Source: Guadua angustifolia (Eukaryota > Streptophyta > Magnoliopsida > Poales > Poaceae). Taken from it: a DNA stretch of 64,000 bases. The stretch covers positions 12,608,423 through 12,672,422 of the forward strand of contig CM070515.1 in the NCBI GenBank assembly GCA_036346375.1. The letters are read 5' to 3'. The notes beneath the pieces were generated by a model. The model was not told the origin of the DNA. It saw only the letters and a list, made by a program, of their open reading frames with translations, and searched no databases. The position numbers and the translations under genes are program-made. Shown here in pieces: positions 12,248-23,912 of the stretch. Numbering within the stretch: the stretch's first letter is position 1; every line of letters begins with the position of its first letter.

Positions 12248-15200
12248 TGTAACATTCTGAATTTTTCAATTTCCTGAGTTTGAAAATTCAAAATCTGAAT
12301 CGTGGCAATTTTCTCGAATTAAATACAACTTAAATTGAATTTTCAAAGTCGTCAAGAATTTAAATTGATTAAAATATACCTAAAATTAATTATTTCTTAT
12401 TTTATTTGGGTTCCTTGAGCTTAATTTGATTTTTCTGTATTTTTGGGAATTTTTCCGAATTTATTTGCTATTTATTTGGATTTAGTGAAGTTATTCGGAT
12501 TTTATGGAATTTCTTAATTCGCAAAATGTTTTTCTGTTCTTTTCTTCTCGGGCCCATTTCCTTCTTTGGCCCATCCACATTCTTGAAGCCCATCTCTCTG
12601 CTTCGGCCCGGTGATGAAAACCTAACCAGAGACACATGTCGGTAGTCGATCAAGGATCCAGGCGAACTTCAACGCCGCCACTCCGACCAAAAACCAAACC
12701 CTAACTCGACTTTTCCTCCGCCGTCGATCCGGATCCAACGTCTCTCGTGCGGCCACGTCACCGATCCTTGCGTCATGCATTGGAAAACCTAGTTGTGCGG
12801 GCATCTTTGGCTTCCGTGCCATTTTGCGCCGCTTCGAGGCTATTTAAAGCCTTCCCGTGCCGTCTTGGTGCTCTCCTCTTCATGCCGCATCTTTCCCTCT
12901 ACTCTCGCCACTTTGAGATGCCTTCAGGTCTGCTAATCCTCGCGAAGTCTCGTAGTAAACCAAGCCTTCCGGCGTCTCTTATCTTCTCCGATGAGTTTAG
13001 GTGACAGGTTGTACCTTTGAGTTCAACTCTTCACGATCTACCCGATTCACTAATCCGTTCACTCGTTTCGTTCTTGATTCGCCGATTGCGGCGTCGTCTT
13101 CCCAGCGTCGGTGGTAGCGCCGCCACATGCCGTCGCGCTTGCTCATTGCTCTCGGTAGTCGGATCATCCATATCTGACGAATCTGCGCCCAAATCCTTGA
13201 TAAATCATTTCATCAACCGATCAGTTTTCTCGCACCGCACCGTCACATGCCATGGCATCGCCACTTGTGCGCCGCGTAAGCGCCACATCACCTCCACGCA
13301 AGCCACATCTTTGCCATGTCACAAAACGTGTACATGTGTCGTTGGTTAAATACCATGTCGTGGCGTGGCTCCACATGTGCGCCACGTCTGCGTTAACTCA
13401 ACCCTAGTAGCCTGTGTGGCCGCCCCGTGTCCGACACCTCAGCGCCACATGTTCACTGTCGCGCCACATGTTGCCACGTCGACGCTGTAGATCTACATGT
13501 CATGCCACATCACTGCACAGCACCGCCATATCACCTGTAACCCGTGGACTCGGTTCACATAGACCTGTCTATGACCGGTGGACCCCGCATGTCAGCGACA
13601 CGAAAAATTCCGTTTAATCGCTGGAAAATCCGAGAAAATCCGAAAATCTAACCAATAGCGTTGCGACACGTGTCAGTTTATTTAATTCCCGATTTTCTCC
13701 CTATTTAAACTTTGGAAGCTCCGTTCTCCTCCGTTCGAACTCCGATTTGAACGATTCAAATTCCTAAATTCATATAAAATCAAGATCTATCTGCTGGTGT
13801 CATTTTTATGAATTTTTGAATTTTATTTATTTCTGTTTATTTATTGTTTTGCCTCGATTCGCGTGTTTGGCGTGTAGGCAACCTTAGGTTGGCGAGAGGA
13901 GCATCCAGCGGAGGTTGCAGCAGCGGGAGAGGGTAAAGGCAAGTCTCCCTTGACCATATTGAACCCAAGTTTATGAAATGCTATTTTGCGTTTAAATTAT
14001 TGCATGCTTATTATTTGCGTATCATACTTTAAATACCGTTTTAATGCTTAGCTATACTCCAACTTTGTTATGCCACATTGATATTCAACTTGACAACCTT
14101 TGACACCTTAGGAAAACTAATTACTGTAATTAATGGTAATCATTTTGATTATGGGGACGGTAGAAAATGCTTAGCCATGCTTAATCACGTCGGTACCTTA
14201 CCATTATGGAAATGATTTCATTCTTGATTAAAAATGAATTGTGGAAATTATGGCAACTGGTGTTGCGGTATTAATTGAAATTAAAAGTGAAAAATGATTT
14301 AGGCAAGGCGGATTGGTTGGATGGCGGGTGTGGGATGCACAAAATTTTGGAATGTGATTGTCGCCTAGTCAATTAAGGACCGGTCGTGTGTCACCATAGG
14401 CCATGCTATACTGATACAACCACATGTCTATATGGATGCGACTGGCTAAGTAATTTGCATGTATCGTTATTTGACTTCGCCCGATGCAATTTGTGCGAGT
14501 TTGTCGGGATGACACTTGCAAGGCGCAAGAAATGTGAGAGCGAAACCTTAGCGGGTGAAGTCGGTGGCAGTATATGCATTGTAAAGGCCTTGTCATGATC
14601 TCCTGTAGGCACACACAAAGGAAGTGTGTCAATAGCTTGGCGCAAAGGGTTGATCATGTCGTGTGGGTAAAGTGTACCACTCTGCAGAGTCTTAAAAACT
14701 ACTTGAGTAGCCGTGCCCACGGACAAGAACAAGCGTGGGCAGCTTTCACATAATAGATTTTTACGGTTTTGGTTTTAAAATGGAAAATGATGGATTTGGT
14801 TTAAAATGAAAAATGTGGATGGGAATCCGTGAGTAATTTGGAGCTCCGGGTTTTAGTTTGGCGACTAGAGCCAACCGGTAGTTGGAACACGGAAAATTGT
14901 TATACTTCAAGTTTAATTATTTATGCTATTTACATTTTGTTAAATCTTTGCTTTATGAAATTATTACTTGTATTTAAATTCCAATTTAAGCTTTATGCAA
15001 ATGAACCCTATATGCCATCCTTTGTTTAAGCCTTGCATTTAGTTATTTGCATTAAGTTTTCGAGACTTCTTGAGTATGTTGCATACTCACCCTCGCTTTA
15101 TTAGAATTGCTTATTTCATAAAGCGATGAAGAGATCGGTGGCATTCCAGATTCGACATACGTGGTGAAGACTATGATGAGGAGGATGACGCGATCTTCTA

Positions 15201-15451
15201 GGGGCGTGCCCGATCGGTTGCTGTGGGCATCTTGATTGGCTCTTTTTGTTCTACATTTCATTGCTACATTTTCACTTAAGCCGTAAGGCTCCATACTTGT
15301 AATAATGTGATGATGTTGTTACACTCTTTTGCTTATTCTTTTGTTTACTTTATGATATGTACGTGTTATCATCCTTTGTCTGTTGTGTCGCTAATTTGTT
15401 CTGGACTAGCGGTTGAAACCTGAGAGGTTGGATTGTGTCCGGGTCCCCACA
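12248..15451 (+). mobile_element. Solo LTR A, gypsy-type, 3.2 kb, nested in copia-1 leader
   Basis: It begins TGTAACATTCTGAATTTTTC and ends GGGTCCCCACA. The 5-bp duplication CTTTC is at 12243-12247 and 15452-15456. There is no internal domain, primer site or gag-pol between the ends, so this is one LTR left after LTR-LTR recombination. Very long LTRs of ~3 kb are known in rice gypsy families of the RIRE3/RIRE8 kind. The interior has a GC-rich part (12600-13600) rich in CGCCACATG words and a GAGTATGTTGCATACTC motif near 15071 that recurs in related LTR pieces. Family assignment is tentative. Confidence 0.85.
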
Positions 15452-15604
15452 CTTTCCCCTCCGGCCATCTCCTCTGCAACTTCTTCCAACCTCGCCAAGC
15501 GCGGCGCCTCTCTGAGCTTCCGCCGCACTGACTTCTGGTCTTTGTTGGTCTCTCCTCCTCTCGCGCCCTGCTGCCAGTCCAACTCGATCTCCATGCCGCC
15601 ATGC

Positions 15605-16399
15605 TTATCACGGCGTCGCCTAGGCGACGCCTAGGCACCGACTAGGCGTCCAGTCGGCCGGCCGGACTACGCTGAACTCGGCGCCTCGCTGAGATTGGCG
15701 AGCGGCGCTTAGGTGCCACTGGCGTCGCGGCGTGCACGCCTAGGCGTCGTCCATGGTATTTCTGGCGGGCGACAAAAACGTTTTGGTTGAAGGAATAAAG
15801 CGGGCTTCGGCCGATTGCACGAGCGGAGAATAGGCCGAAAGACTCACGGGTGAAGACCAGACCGGAGGCGGGCGTGGAGAACCCTAACCAGCGCGGCCGC
15901 CCGCCGCCGCCAGACTTGTTGCTCCGCCGCCGACCCATCAGGTAATCCCTCGCCTCGGCTCCTCGCCTCCGCTCTGCTTTCGGCGTCGGCGCTCCTCCTC
16001 TCCTCGGCGTCGGCGCTCAGCTCGGCGGTCGGGAGGGATCTTGGCGATCTTGTTGAGTCTTGATCTGTTGAGGATCTGGCGATGGCGCGATCTTGCTGTT
16101 GAGGCTGCCAAGAATGGATGAGGATGGGGCGGGCGAGAGTTGGGACTTAGGAATGGTGCAGGCGTCTGAATGGGCGAGGCGAGATCATAGCGCAATGGGT
16201 CAAATGGGCGGCGCCAGAATGGGCCAAAGCTCTTGGAGCGAGGATCTTATGTGATTACTCTTGTGATGTTTGATGTTGTCTTGCTACTACTACTAACTTG
16301 AACAATTTTTGGCGCCTAATCCTCGCTTAGGCGCCCGCCTAGGCGTCTAGGCGTCCAGGCGCCCCGGAGGCGACTCGCCTCGCCGGGGCGCCGTGATAA
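15605..16399. mobile_element. TIR element with CCTAGGCG palindromes, 795 bp, 6-bp target duplication
   Basis: The left end TTATCACGGCGTCGCCTAGG and the reverse-complemented right end TTATCACGGCGCCCCGG share a TTATCACGGCG terminus. CCATGC flanks both sides (15599-15604, 16400-16405). Subterminal zones are full of GCCTAGGCG palindromes. The interior (about 15830-16200) is GC-rich, with a GTAATCCC splice-donor-like site after a proline/arginine-coding stretch, so it may carry a captured host first exon. A 6-bp duplication does not fit hAT (8), Mutator (9), PIF (3) or CACTA (3), so the superfamily is left open. Confidence 0.75.
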
Positions 16400-16478
16400 C
16401 CATGCATGCCGCCAACTTCACCAAGTGGAACATCTTCTTCAAGGCTCTCCTCGGCCGCCATGGTCTTCTCCACCACGT

Positions 16479-19400
16479 TGTCGGGACCCGAATTTGCAAA
16501 TCCGGACCCTCTGTGTTTCAGCACTAGTCCAGGATCACGCTAGTGCCACAGTTTCAACATCGGTACATATCACGAGACATATCCAGCGAAATAATAAGTA
16601 CTTTAATGAAATACTCAACTAGTTGGTAGACCTTATGGTCAAGTTACAAAGATCGCCTCGCGAGGCGAAAACTTATTAAAATATTCAAATGCGTGAAATA
16701 AAATAAACTCGTGGCGCCAACCAATTTGCCACGAGCAATCGAGGCTGGCTCGCTCCTAGTTAAATCGGCTCCTCTGATACTCCTCCTCTGAGCGGGGTTG
16801 CTTCTTCTTCAAGCGAAGTTGTGTTGTTGTGGGGTGAGTACTTTGAGCACTTTCGACAAGTCATGCCTGAAATGCAATTCTAATATTCTACATGCATGGC
16901 TTAGTACAAAGGATAGGCTATGGTTCATGGCGATCTGACATTCAAGATAAGCGGTAATAGATTGCAAAGCGATAAAAGCAGTAGTAAGAATAATAGCTTT
17001 CACAACCATTTCAATCGTAAATCCTTTTTCCATCCTAAGTCAAGTTCATCATCACCAACCCAAGCATTTTTCCATCAACAATTCATTTTATGAAAATCTA
17101 ACCCTTGGCCAGTAATCATGAAGCGATGCTCAATACCGTGAAACACGGCTATTGAATAGGTTGTACACTCTGCGGAGGTTATACACTTTACCCACAAGAT
17201 ACGATCAAATACCACCAAGGCAAATAACCGTGAACGAAGCCTTTCCAAAGTTCCATCTAAACCCGATCTTGCCCGCTAAGGTTTCAACCTTTGGAGGGAC
17301 TGGTTACCACACCAGGGCCCCCTCTTGCGCCATGTGAGTTCTCATTCCGCTTCTCAGGACCTCACACCACCACAGCGAGTACCAAAGAATAGATTTCCCG
17401 GTTTACTCAGCTAAGCCCGTCCCATTCTGGAACTTGTGGTGTATGAGAGACTCAGTTCAAATGCTCGCAAGGTTAAGTCCTTAGTTGACCGAGGCAAGAC
17501 TAACCAAGTGTGATCTCAATTATCCAAAACCAATAAAAACCAAATCGACCGCCAGGTTGCCACTCTTGGCCCACCAGAAACAATCTTGCCATGTGCCCCA
17601 GTCTAAATCATTTTCCCACCCCGGTTCTTTACCATTGCACCACATGCCATCATCAACTCAATAACACATGTCTCATTCACAAAGCATGTTCACTATCTCA
17701 TTAAGTCGATATTCACTTTGGTATTCCAAAATCATGAAAGCGTCCACGTGGCGAGGGCTAAGCATACTACTTGGTCTACTCAACCCATGTTGGCAAATTA
17801 TAAAAGTCCAACTATTAATCCATATCCTAGGGTGACAAAAGATTCATGGCCTACAATTATATATGACAAGGTGGCATCTGACAACTTAGGCATTTAACTA
17901 ATCCCAAAACTTATTCAAAATCATTTCTATCAAATTAGCATGCAATAGTTTAAATCAAAATAATTTGCTCTAATAGGTCCAACATGATCAAACACAACTT
18001 GCCTTCAAAAAGTGCTGGTTACGGTTCTGAACTTGCTCTGGTCGAGAACTTCTCCCTCGAAACCTTCGGGCACTTCAACGTCTACGCATAACGCAAATAA
18101 ATAGCAATAAATAAATAAAACAGAGAGCAACTCAAGCCTAAAATTCAAATAAAATTCATAAACAGAAAGAGCTTGATTTTACAAATTTATAGAAATTGGA
18201 ATCACTCAAATCGGAGTTAAAACGCAAAAGTTATAAGCATTTGAAGTTTCAAAATACATTTAAAATCAATAAACCGAATTAAATAAACATTTTTCTTTTC
18301 GGGAAAATAATTATTACGTCATCTGTGACCGTGTCGATACCACGAAGCGACCGTGGCCTTCTTTGACGTCGACCACCGCAAGCTCCGTCTTGGCGTCGGC
18401 ATAGCGTCATCATTGACTCAGCGGCAGTGGGACCCACCGTGGCGTCGACTGGCGTCACCGGTCCGGTCTTGGTGACATGCGGGCCCGTCTTTGTCGGCGA
18501 CACGTGCGCACAATCTTGGCTCGGTGTGCCCGCAGCGTCGTGGCGTGATTGGCTATGGTGCGGTGCGATCCGAGCCGTTGAATCTAGATCTAACGGATGA
18601 GGTTGGAAGATGAGATTTCTTGTTCAAGGCGGCGTGGCAAGATCTGGGTCGTTGATGCGTGATCGGACGGTCGGCGGAGCTCGGGCGGCGGCGATGGTGC
18701 GGCGGCGGCTTTGTGGTGGGGAAGATGGCGATGCATGGCGCTCGGCGTGTCTCCGTCGAATGGGTTACCTCCTCGGGTCGCCCCTCTCCGGAACTTCGGG
18801 AAGACCTTCAAAGCGACGGGCGGCTTCACCGGCGTCGAAAATGAAGAAAACCCTGGCGGCACGACCAGCAACTTCTGATGAGTAACTCCAGAGGATTGGC
18901 GGCGGCTCGGCACGAAAAGCTAGGGCATAATGTGCGCAAGAAAAGGAGAAAAGCGGCGGCGGGTCGGCTCGCCATCTGACCTCGGCGTCCAGGTTTTCGC
19001 GGAACCCTAACGGACTTCGGTGGCGGCGCGCCTGATCCGATCCGGACTTCAGCGAAGACGGCAATCGGCCGATCGCGTGTCGTGATCCAACGGCTCGCGC
19101 CAGCATAACGCAGACGATCGACAACCGTCGGATTGAGATCACACGGTTGGCGGGATTAGGGTTTCGGCGAGATGGGCGCCTGATATTGACCCAATACTAT
19201 TCATTGGAGTTTTAATTCTTTTCGATTAAAAATAATTCCGAAAATAAAATAATTCATTTGGGACTTTAAAAATACTAGAAAAATTCTAGAAAAATTCCCA
19301 AAAATATTTTAAGACATTTGTGACTCAAGTAAAATATTTTCAGCAAAATTTTATTTTAACTTTTCTATTATTTAATTAATTTGTTAAATGGTTTAATTCA

Positions 19401-19503
19401 AATAAACCCAAATAATTCCAAATAAATCCAAATAAATTCCAGAAATTCTCAAAAATTCAAAATACCATTTAAATGCAAGGAAATCAAAAATTGGGGTGTT
19501 ACA
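16479..19503 (-). mobile_element. Solo LTR B, gypsy-type, 3.0 kb, antisense in copia-1 gag
   Basis: On the minus strand it starts TGTAACACCCCAATTTTTG and ends GGGTCCCGACA. The 5-bp duplication CACGT is at 16474-16478 and 19504-19508. It has the same terminal signatures and length class as solo LTR A but the opposite orientation, and the interior is clearly diverged, so it is a different subfamily member. No coding or primer-site sequence is enclosed. It splits the copia gag frame cleanly at the target duplication. Confidence 0.87.
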
Positions 19504-20297
19504 CACGTCGACGGCTCCGTCGCCCCCAACCCCGGCGATGCTACTTGGGCGTCCGATGACTACGCCGTACTCTCCGTCATGTACGGGTCTATCTCCGCCG
19601 ATGTTCTCGACATCATCCTCGACAAGGAGCAGACCGCTCGGCAGCTCTGGCTCGCTGCTGAGACTCTGTTCTGCGGAAACAAAGAAGGTCGCGCCATTGT
19701 CCTCCTCAACGAGTTTCATGGTCTTCAACAGGGTGACCTCACCATCACCGCCTACTGCAAGGAACAGAAGCGCCTCGCCGATGCTCTTCGCGGCGCCGAT
19801 GCCCCTGTTGACGATCGCATGCTGGTGTTCAACGTGCTGCGCGGTCTCAACAAAACCATGGCGCATGCCGCCACAGTCGTTGCCATGACATCGCCCCTTC
19901 CGTCCTTCGTCGAAGCTCGGACTTCTCTTCTCAAGGAAGAGATGCGCCTTGGGGTTGCTGCCAAGGCCGAAGCTGCCAGCGCTCTCTTCACCACCACCGC
20001 CAAACTCCCCTGTTCTGGGACGGCTTGCGCCAGTGCTAGCCGCGGCGATGGCTCTTCTTCATCCGCCAAGCCCAAGAAGCCATGGAAGAAGAAGGGCGGC
20101 TCCGCTGGCCACCCCACGAGTAGCGGCTATCGTCCTGCTCCCTCCGGACCATGGATTTGCTTCAATCCTGGCAATGGGCCGTGGTCGCCCAGCTCCGGTC
20201 AGTGGGCGCCCCCTGCTTCCTTCGGTCATGGAGGCCCCCGTCCTCCTCAGGCGTATGTCACCTAGCAGCATCTCTGTTTGATCCCGACCCTCTCGCG

Positions 20298-21870
20298 GCT
20301 CCTCGGCATGGGACAACGCCAGCCTAATCTCGGCATTGAACAATTTTCAACTCAACAACGGTGGCTGGGTCATGGACTCTGGTGCTTCTGCCCATATGAC
20401 ACTTGATGTCAGTAATCTCCATCATCCCTCTCAGTCTTCCAGTCCTTCTATTGTCACCGTTGGGAATGGCTCTCACATTCCTGTCACTTCTGTTGGTACC
20501 TGCACTCTTCCTTCCCAAGCCGGTTCTTCTTTTGACTTAAATCGTGTTCTTCACGTTCCATCTCTCATTCATAATTTGTTATCTGTTCGCCAGTTTACTC
20601 GCGATAACACTTGCTCTATTGAATTTGATCCCTTTGGTTTCTCTGTCAAGGACCTGCGAACGAAGGCGATTCTTCATCGCTGCAATAGTCAGGGCGACCT
20701 CTATGTCTTCCCTGCCACTCCATCCAGATGCAACACTGCTTTCGCCTCCCTTGCCGTCTCTCCAGAAGTGTGGCACCGATGTCTCGGTCATCCCGATCGT
20801 GACATCACCAGCATGCTTCCTGCTCAAATAAAATCATGTCGTTCTTTATGTCATGCTTGTCAGCTCGGCAAAAGTGTCCGACTGCCATTTAGTTCCTCGG
20901 CAACCATGTCCTGCCGCCCGTTTGATTTAATCCATTGCGATTTGTGGACCGCTCCAGTGTTAAGCATGTCTGGAAATCAATATTATCTTGTTATAATAGA
21001 TGATTTCTCTCATTTTTACTGGACATTTCCTATTCACAATAAATCTGATGTCTTTTCCACTCTCCGCCATTTCTTTGCCTTAGTTCGCACCCAATTCGGG
21101 CTTCACATTCGTTCTTTGCAGACAGATAATGGAAAAGAGTTTGTCAACTCCGCCTCCACAGAATTCCTTGCAGCAATTGGTGTTGCTTTACGTTGCTCCT
21201 GCCCCTACACTTCCCCTCAAAACGGCACTGCTGAGCGCGCCATTCGCACCATCAATGATGTCGTGCGCACTCTTCTCCTTCAGGCCCAACTCCTGCCTCG
21301 TTTTTGGGCAAAAGCTCTCGCCACAGCAACCTACTTACTCAACCGCCGACAGAGTAAGTCTCTTGCGCATGCCACGCCGTACCAAGCCTTGTTCAACAAG
21401 CAACCTTCATATCATCACCTCCGTGTCTTTGGTTGTCTCTGTTTTCCCAACATTTCTGCCACCACCACACACAAGCTTCAGCCGTGCTCTGTCCCTTGTG
21501 TATTCCTTGGCTACCCATCCAACCACAAAGGCTACCGTTGCTATGATCCGCAAAGACGCCGTGTCATCATCTCCCGTCACGTCATCTTTGACGAATCAAC
21601 ATTCCCTTATGCCACTCTTACATCTGCTCCGAGGTCTTCAGAACAGGACTTTAACTTTTTGCAGGACATTGTAGATCTGCCCTGGCGCACAAACACAACA
21701 GCTGCGCCTTCCTCAAGTGTCCCGGCCATTTTTCCTCGCCCACCTGTCCGGCTGGTCTACTCTCGGTGTCCTCTGGTACAAGCAGATTCAGCAGACCTCC
21801 TCTCGGCCACAGTGCCGGCTCCCAAACCAACCCACGACACTCCAAGACCATACCGGTCTTGGTCCTCATT
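20298..21870 (+). pseudogene. copia-1 protease and integrase region of pol
   Basis: Open from about 20298; the uninterrupted frame runs to 21943. In order: an aspartic protease active site in WVMDSGASAHMT; the gag-pre-integrase motif WHRCLGHP with the downstream CHAC pair completing an HHCC zinc site; and the integrase catalytic triad in LIHCDLW (D), LQTDNGKEF (D) and SPQNGTAERAI (E). The integrase C-terminal region includes RVFGCLCFP and VFLGYPSNHKGYRCYD. Near the end the frame slips: the expected PHSMRTRAKDGIVLP linker occurs only in another frame, so a frameshift separates it from the reverse transcriptase. The gag-pol joint upstream is also out of frame. Confidence 0.9.
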
Positions 21871-23490
21871 CCATGCGGACACGCGCCAAGGATGGAATTG
21901 TGCTCCCTGTCCACCGTTATGGGTTCTCTGCCACTACCGCTGATGCTTCACCGGTGCCCAAGTCCTACCTGATCGCTCTGAAGGATCCTCAATGGCGGCA
22001 AGCTATGCAAGTGGAGTTTCAGGCTCTGGTTGATAACGGCACATGGGTCCTTGTCCCTCGTCCTCCTGGTGCTAATATCGTCTCCGGCAAATGGGTTTTC
22101 CGCCATAAATACCACTCCGATGGGACTCTTGCTCGTCATAAAGCCCGTTGGGTAGTGTGTGGTTATTCTCAGCAGCCTGGCATTGATTATGACGAGACCT
22201 TCAGTCCTGTCATCAAGCTTGCCACCATTCGCATTATTCTCAGCATTGCCGTCTCGAAAGGATGGTCTATTCGGCAACTTGACGTGAAGAATGCGTTTCT
22301 CCATGGCAACCTCAATGAGACAGTTTATTGTGAGCAGTCGTCCGGGTTTGTTGATCCCAGTCAACCCCAGCATGTTTGCAAGCTGCTCAAGTCCCTCTAT
22401 GGTCTAAAGCAGGCGCCCCGTGCTTGGTATCACCGGTTTTCAACCTATATTACCAGTCTAGGTTTTCTTCTTTGCTACCTCGACACATCATTATTTGTGC
22501 TTCATTCCGGTCATCGACTTGCCTATATTACGCTTTATGTGGGCGACATTATAATCACTACCTCCGATGATACTCTTCTCCAGCGCTTAATACAGAGTTC
22601 TCTTCATTCTGAGTTCGCCATGACAGATCTTGGGGACCTTCATTACTTTCTTGGCATTTCTGTTAAAAGATCACCTGCTGGGCTACTCCTCTCTCAGCGA
22701 TAGTATGCTTCAAACCTCCTGCGTCGCGCTGGTATGAGCGACTGTCACCCTACCATCACACCGGTTGACATTCAGTCCATGCTCTCCTAATGAAGGTCCA
22801 TGATCTCGATCTGCTGAATATCGGAGCCTTCTGAGCGCTCTTGATTACCTCACATTGACACGCCGGGACATCAATATGCGGTTCAACAAGCATGCTGCAT
22901 ATGCATGACCCTCGTGAACCTCACAGCTCTGGTCAGCGTATCTTGAGGTACATCAAGGGTACTCTTGATCTTGGCACATGCATCTCAATGCATCCTCCTC
23001 CACCGATCTGATTGCATATTCCGATGCCGATTGGGCTGGATGTCCTGATTCACGGCGTTCTACCTCTGGATTTTGCGTTTACCTTGGAGATAACCTCATT
23101 TCCTGGTCTTCTAAACGGCAACCTCATCTCTCTCGCTCGGTAGCTAAGCGAATACCAAGTCGTTGCCCATGTTGTTCTTGAATCTTCTTTGGACCACGAC
23201 ATCTTCTGCAGGAACTTCACCTTCCTCTCCAAAAGGCCACAGTTGTCTATTGTGACAATGTCGGCCTGATTTACATGTCCGCCAATCCCGTCCAGCATAA
23301 GCGCACAAAGCACATTGAGATTGATATTCATTTTGTGCGGAAAAAGGTTTCCCTTGGACAAGTCCATGTTCTTCATGTTCCTTCTGCTCTTCAGTTTGCG
23401 GATATTATGACCAAAGGCCTCCCCTCCAAGTTGTTTCTGGATTTCCGTTCCAGTCTCGGCGTTCGTCAACCTCCCGCTTCGACTGCGGGG
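21870..23490 (+). pseudogene. copia-1 reverse transcriptase and RNase H, inactivated
   Basis: The reverse transcriptase starts with the MRTRAKDGIVLP linker and WVLVPRPP, followed by KWVFRHKYHSDGT, then QLDVKNAFLHGNL and SLYGLKQAPRAWY. The catalytic YVDD box reads YVGD (LYVGDIIIT, about 22539), so a catalytic aspartate is lost. The reading frame ends at a TAG (22701-22703) where an SQRQYA-type sequence is expected. RNase H follows (YSDADWAGCPDSRRSTSGFC from about 23019), then further frame breaks near 23140-23270. The end (VQHKRTKHIEIDIHFVR, DIMTKGLPS) abuts the polypurine tract. It cannot encode a working enzyme. Confidence 0.92.
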
Positions 23491-23493
23491 GGG
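23484..23493 (+). promoter_or_regulatory. Polypurine tract of copia-1
   Basis: A GCGGGGGGG run sits directly upstream of the 3' LTR, in the place of the plus-strand priming site. Confidence 0.8.
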
Positions 23494-23688
23494 TGTTAGA
23501 GTTTTATATTATTCTGTTGTATGGTTAAGATTATAGCCTTCTATATTTGTTCTAACTATATTTGGATAGATTAGATTAGATTAAATCTGTTGTAACCTTC
23601 CATACTTATCCCTAGAGGATGTATATATACAGAGCCAATCACCCAAGGAGGTGTATGGCCAATTCCATCTATTCCTCTCTCTTCTACA
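23494..23688 (+). repeat. 3' LTR of copia-1
   Basis: 195 bp, TG...CA, nearly identical to the 5' LTR and followed by the target duplication ATATA (23689-23693). Confidence 0.93.
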
Positions 23689-23912
23689 ATATATATCAGA
23701 TTATCATGTGAAAACAGGTAAAGAAAATGCCGGGATCCCCAAAGCGCAGGTTTCTCAAGCATGCATATTTCTTTAGCTCACTGAGTTCCGACGATCTTCT
23801 CAGGTGATGTTCGTTCTGGGATACAGGTTCATGTTTATGTTCATGTCAGAAATGCTTACAAGATCAAATATTAAGGACTACTGTTTACACGATGTCAGTG
23901 GCGACGGTGACA

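Larger units (their letters stand above)
15457..20267 (+). pseudogene. copia-1 gag, split into three pieces
   Basis: This is the retrotransposon capsid-like gene, interrupted by the TIR element (15605-16399) and solo LTR B (16479-19503). Pieces at 15457-15604, 16400-16478 and 19504-20267 are collinear once each target duplication is counted once. The reading frame runs through QLDLHAA, then NFTKWN, then the LLHHVDG junction. The third piece carries gag-polypeptide features, including the QLWLAAETLF and LVFNVLRGLN motifs, then a basic lysine-rich segment and a proline/glycine-rich tail (PWICFNPG onward). No CCHC zinc knuckle is visible, which fits the subgroup of grass copia gags that have a PWICF-type tail instead. 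A stop at about 20263-20265 precedes the protease region, and the frame changes there. Confidence 0.85.
12005..23688 (+). mobile_element. Copia LTR retrotransposon (copia-1) with three nested insertions
   Basis: Identical-length 195-bp LTRs (12005-12199, 23494-23688) start TGTTAGAG and end TCTACA, and are flanked by the 5-bp target duplication ATATA. A tRNA-Met-type primer site follows the 5' LTR and a G-run polypurine tract precedes the 3' LTR. The domain order is gag, protease, integrase, reverse transcriptase, RNase H, which is the copia order. Without its inserts (12248-15451, 15605-16399, 16479-19503) the element would be about 4.6 kb, normal for copia. The two LTRs differ at only 3 positions by eye (1.5%), yet the coding region carries frameshifts, a stop and an altered catalytic motif. 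Its 3' LTR lies 225 bp beyond the USE1 stop codon, probably within or next to that gene's 3' UTR. Confidence 0.95.

Noticed and set aside
19393..20343. Antisense and shifted ORFs over the copia-1 gag
   Set aside because: Shadows of the gag frame; no recognisable motifs, and they cross the solo LTR joint.
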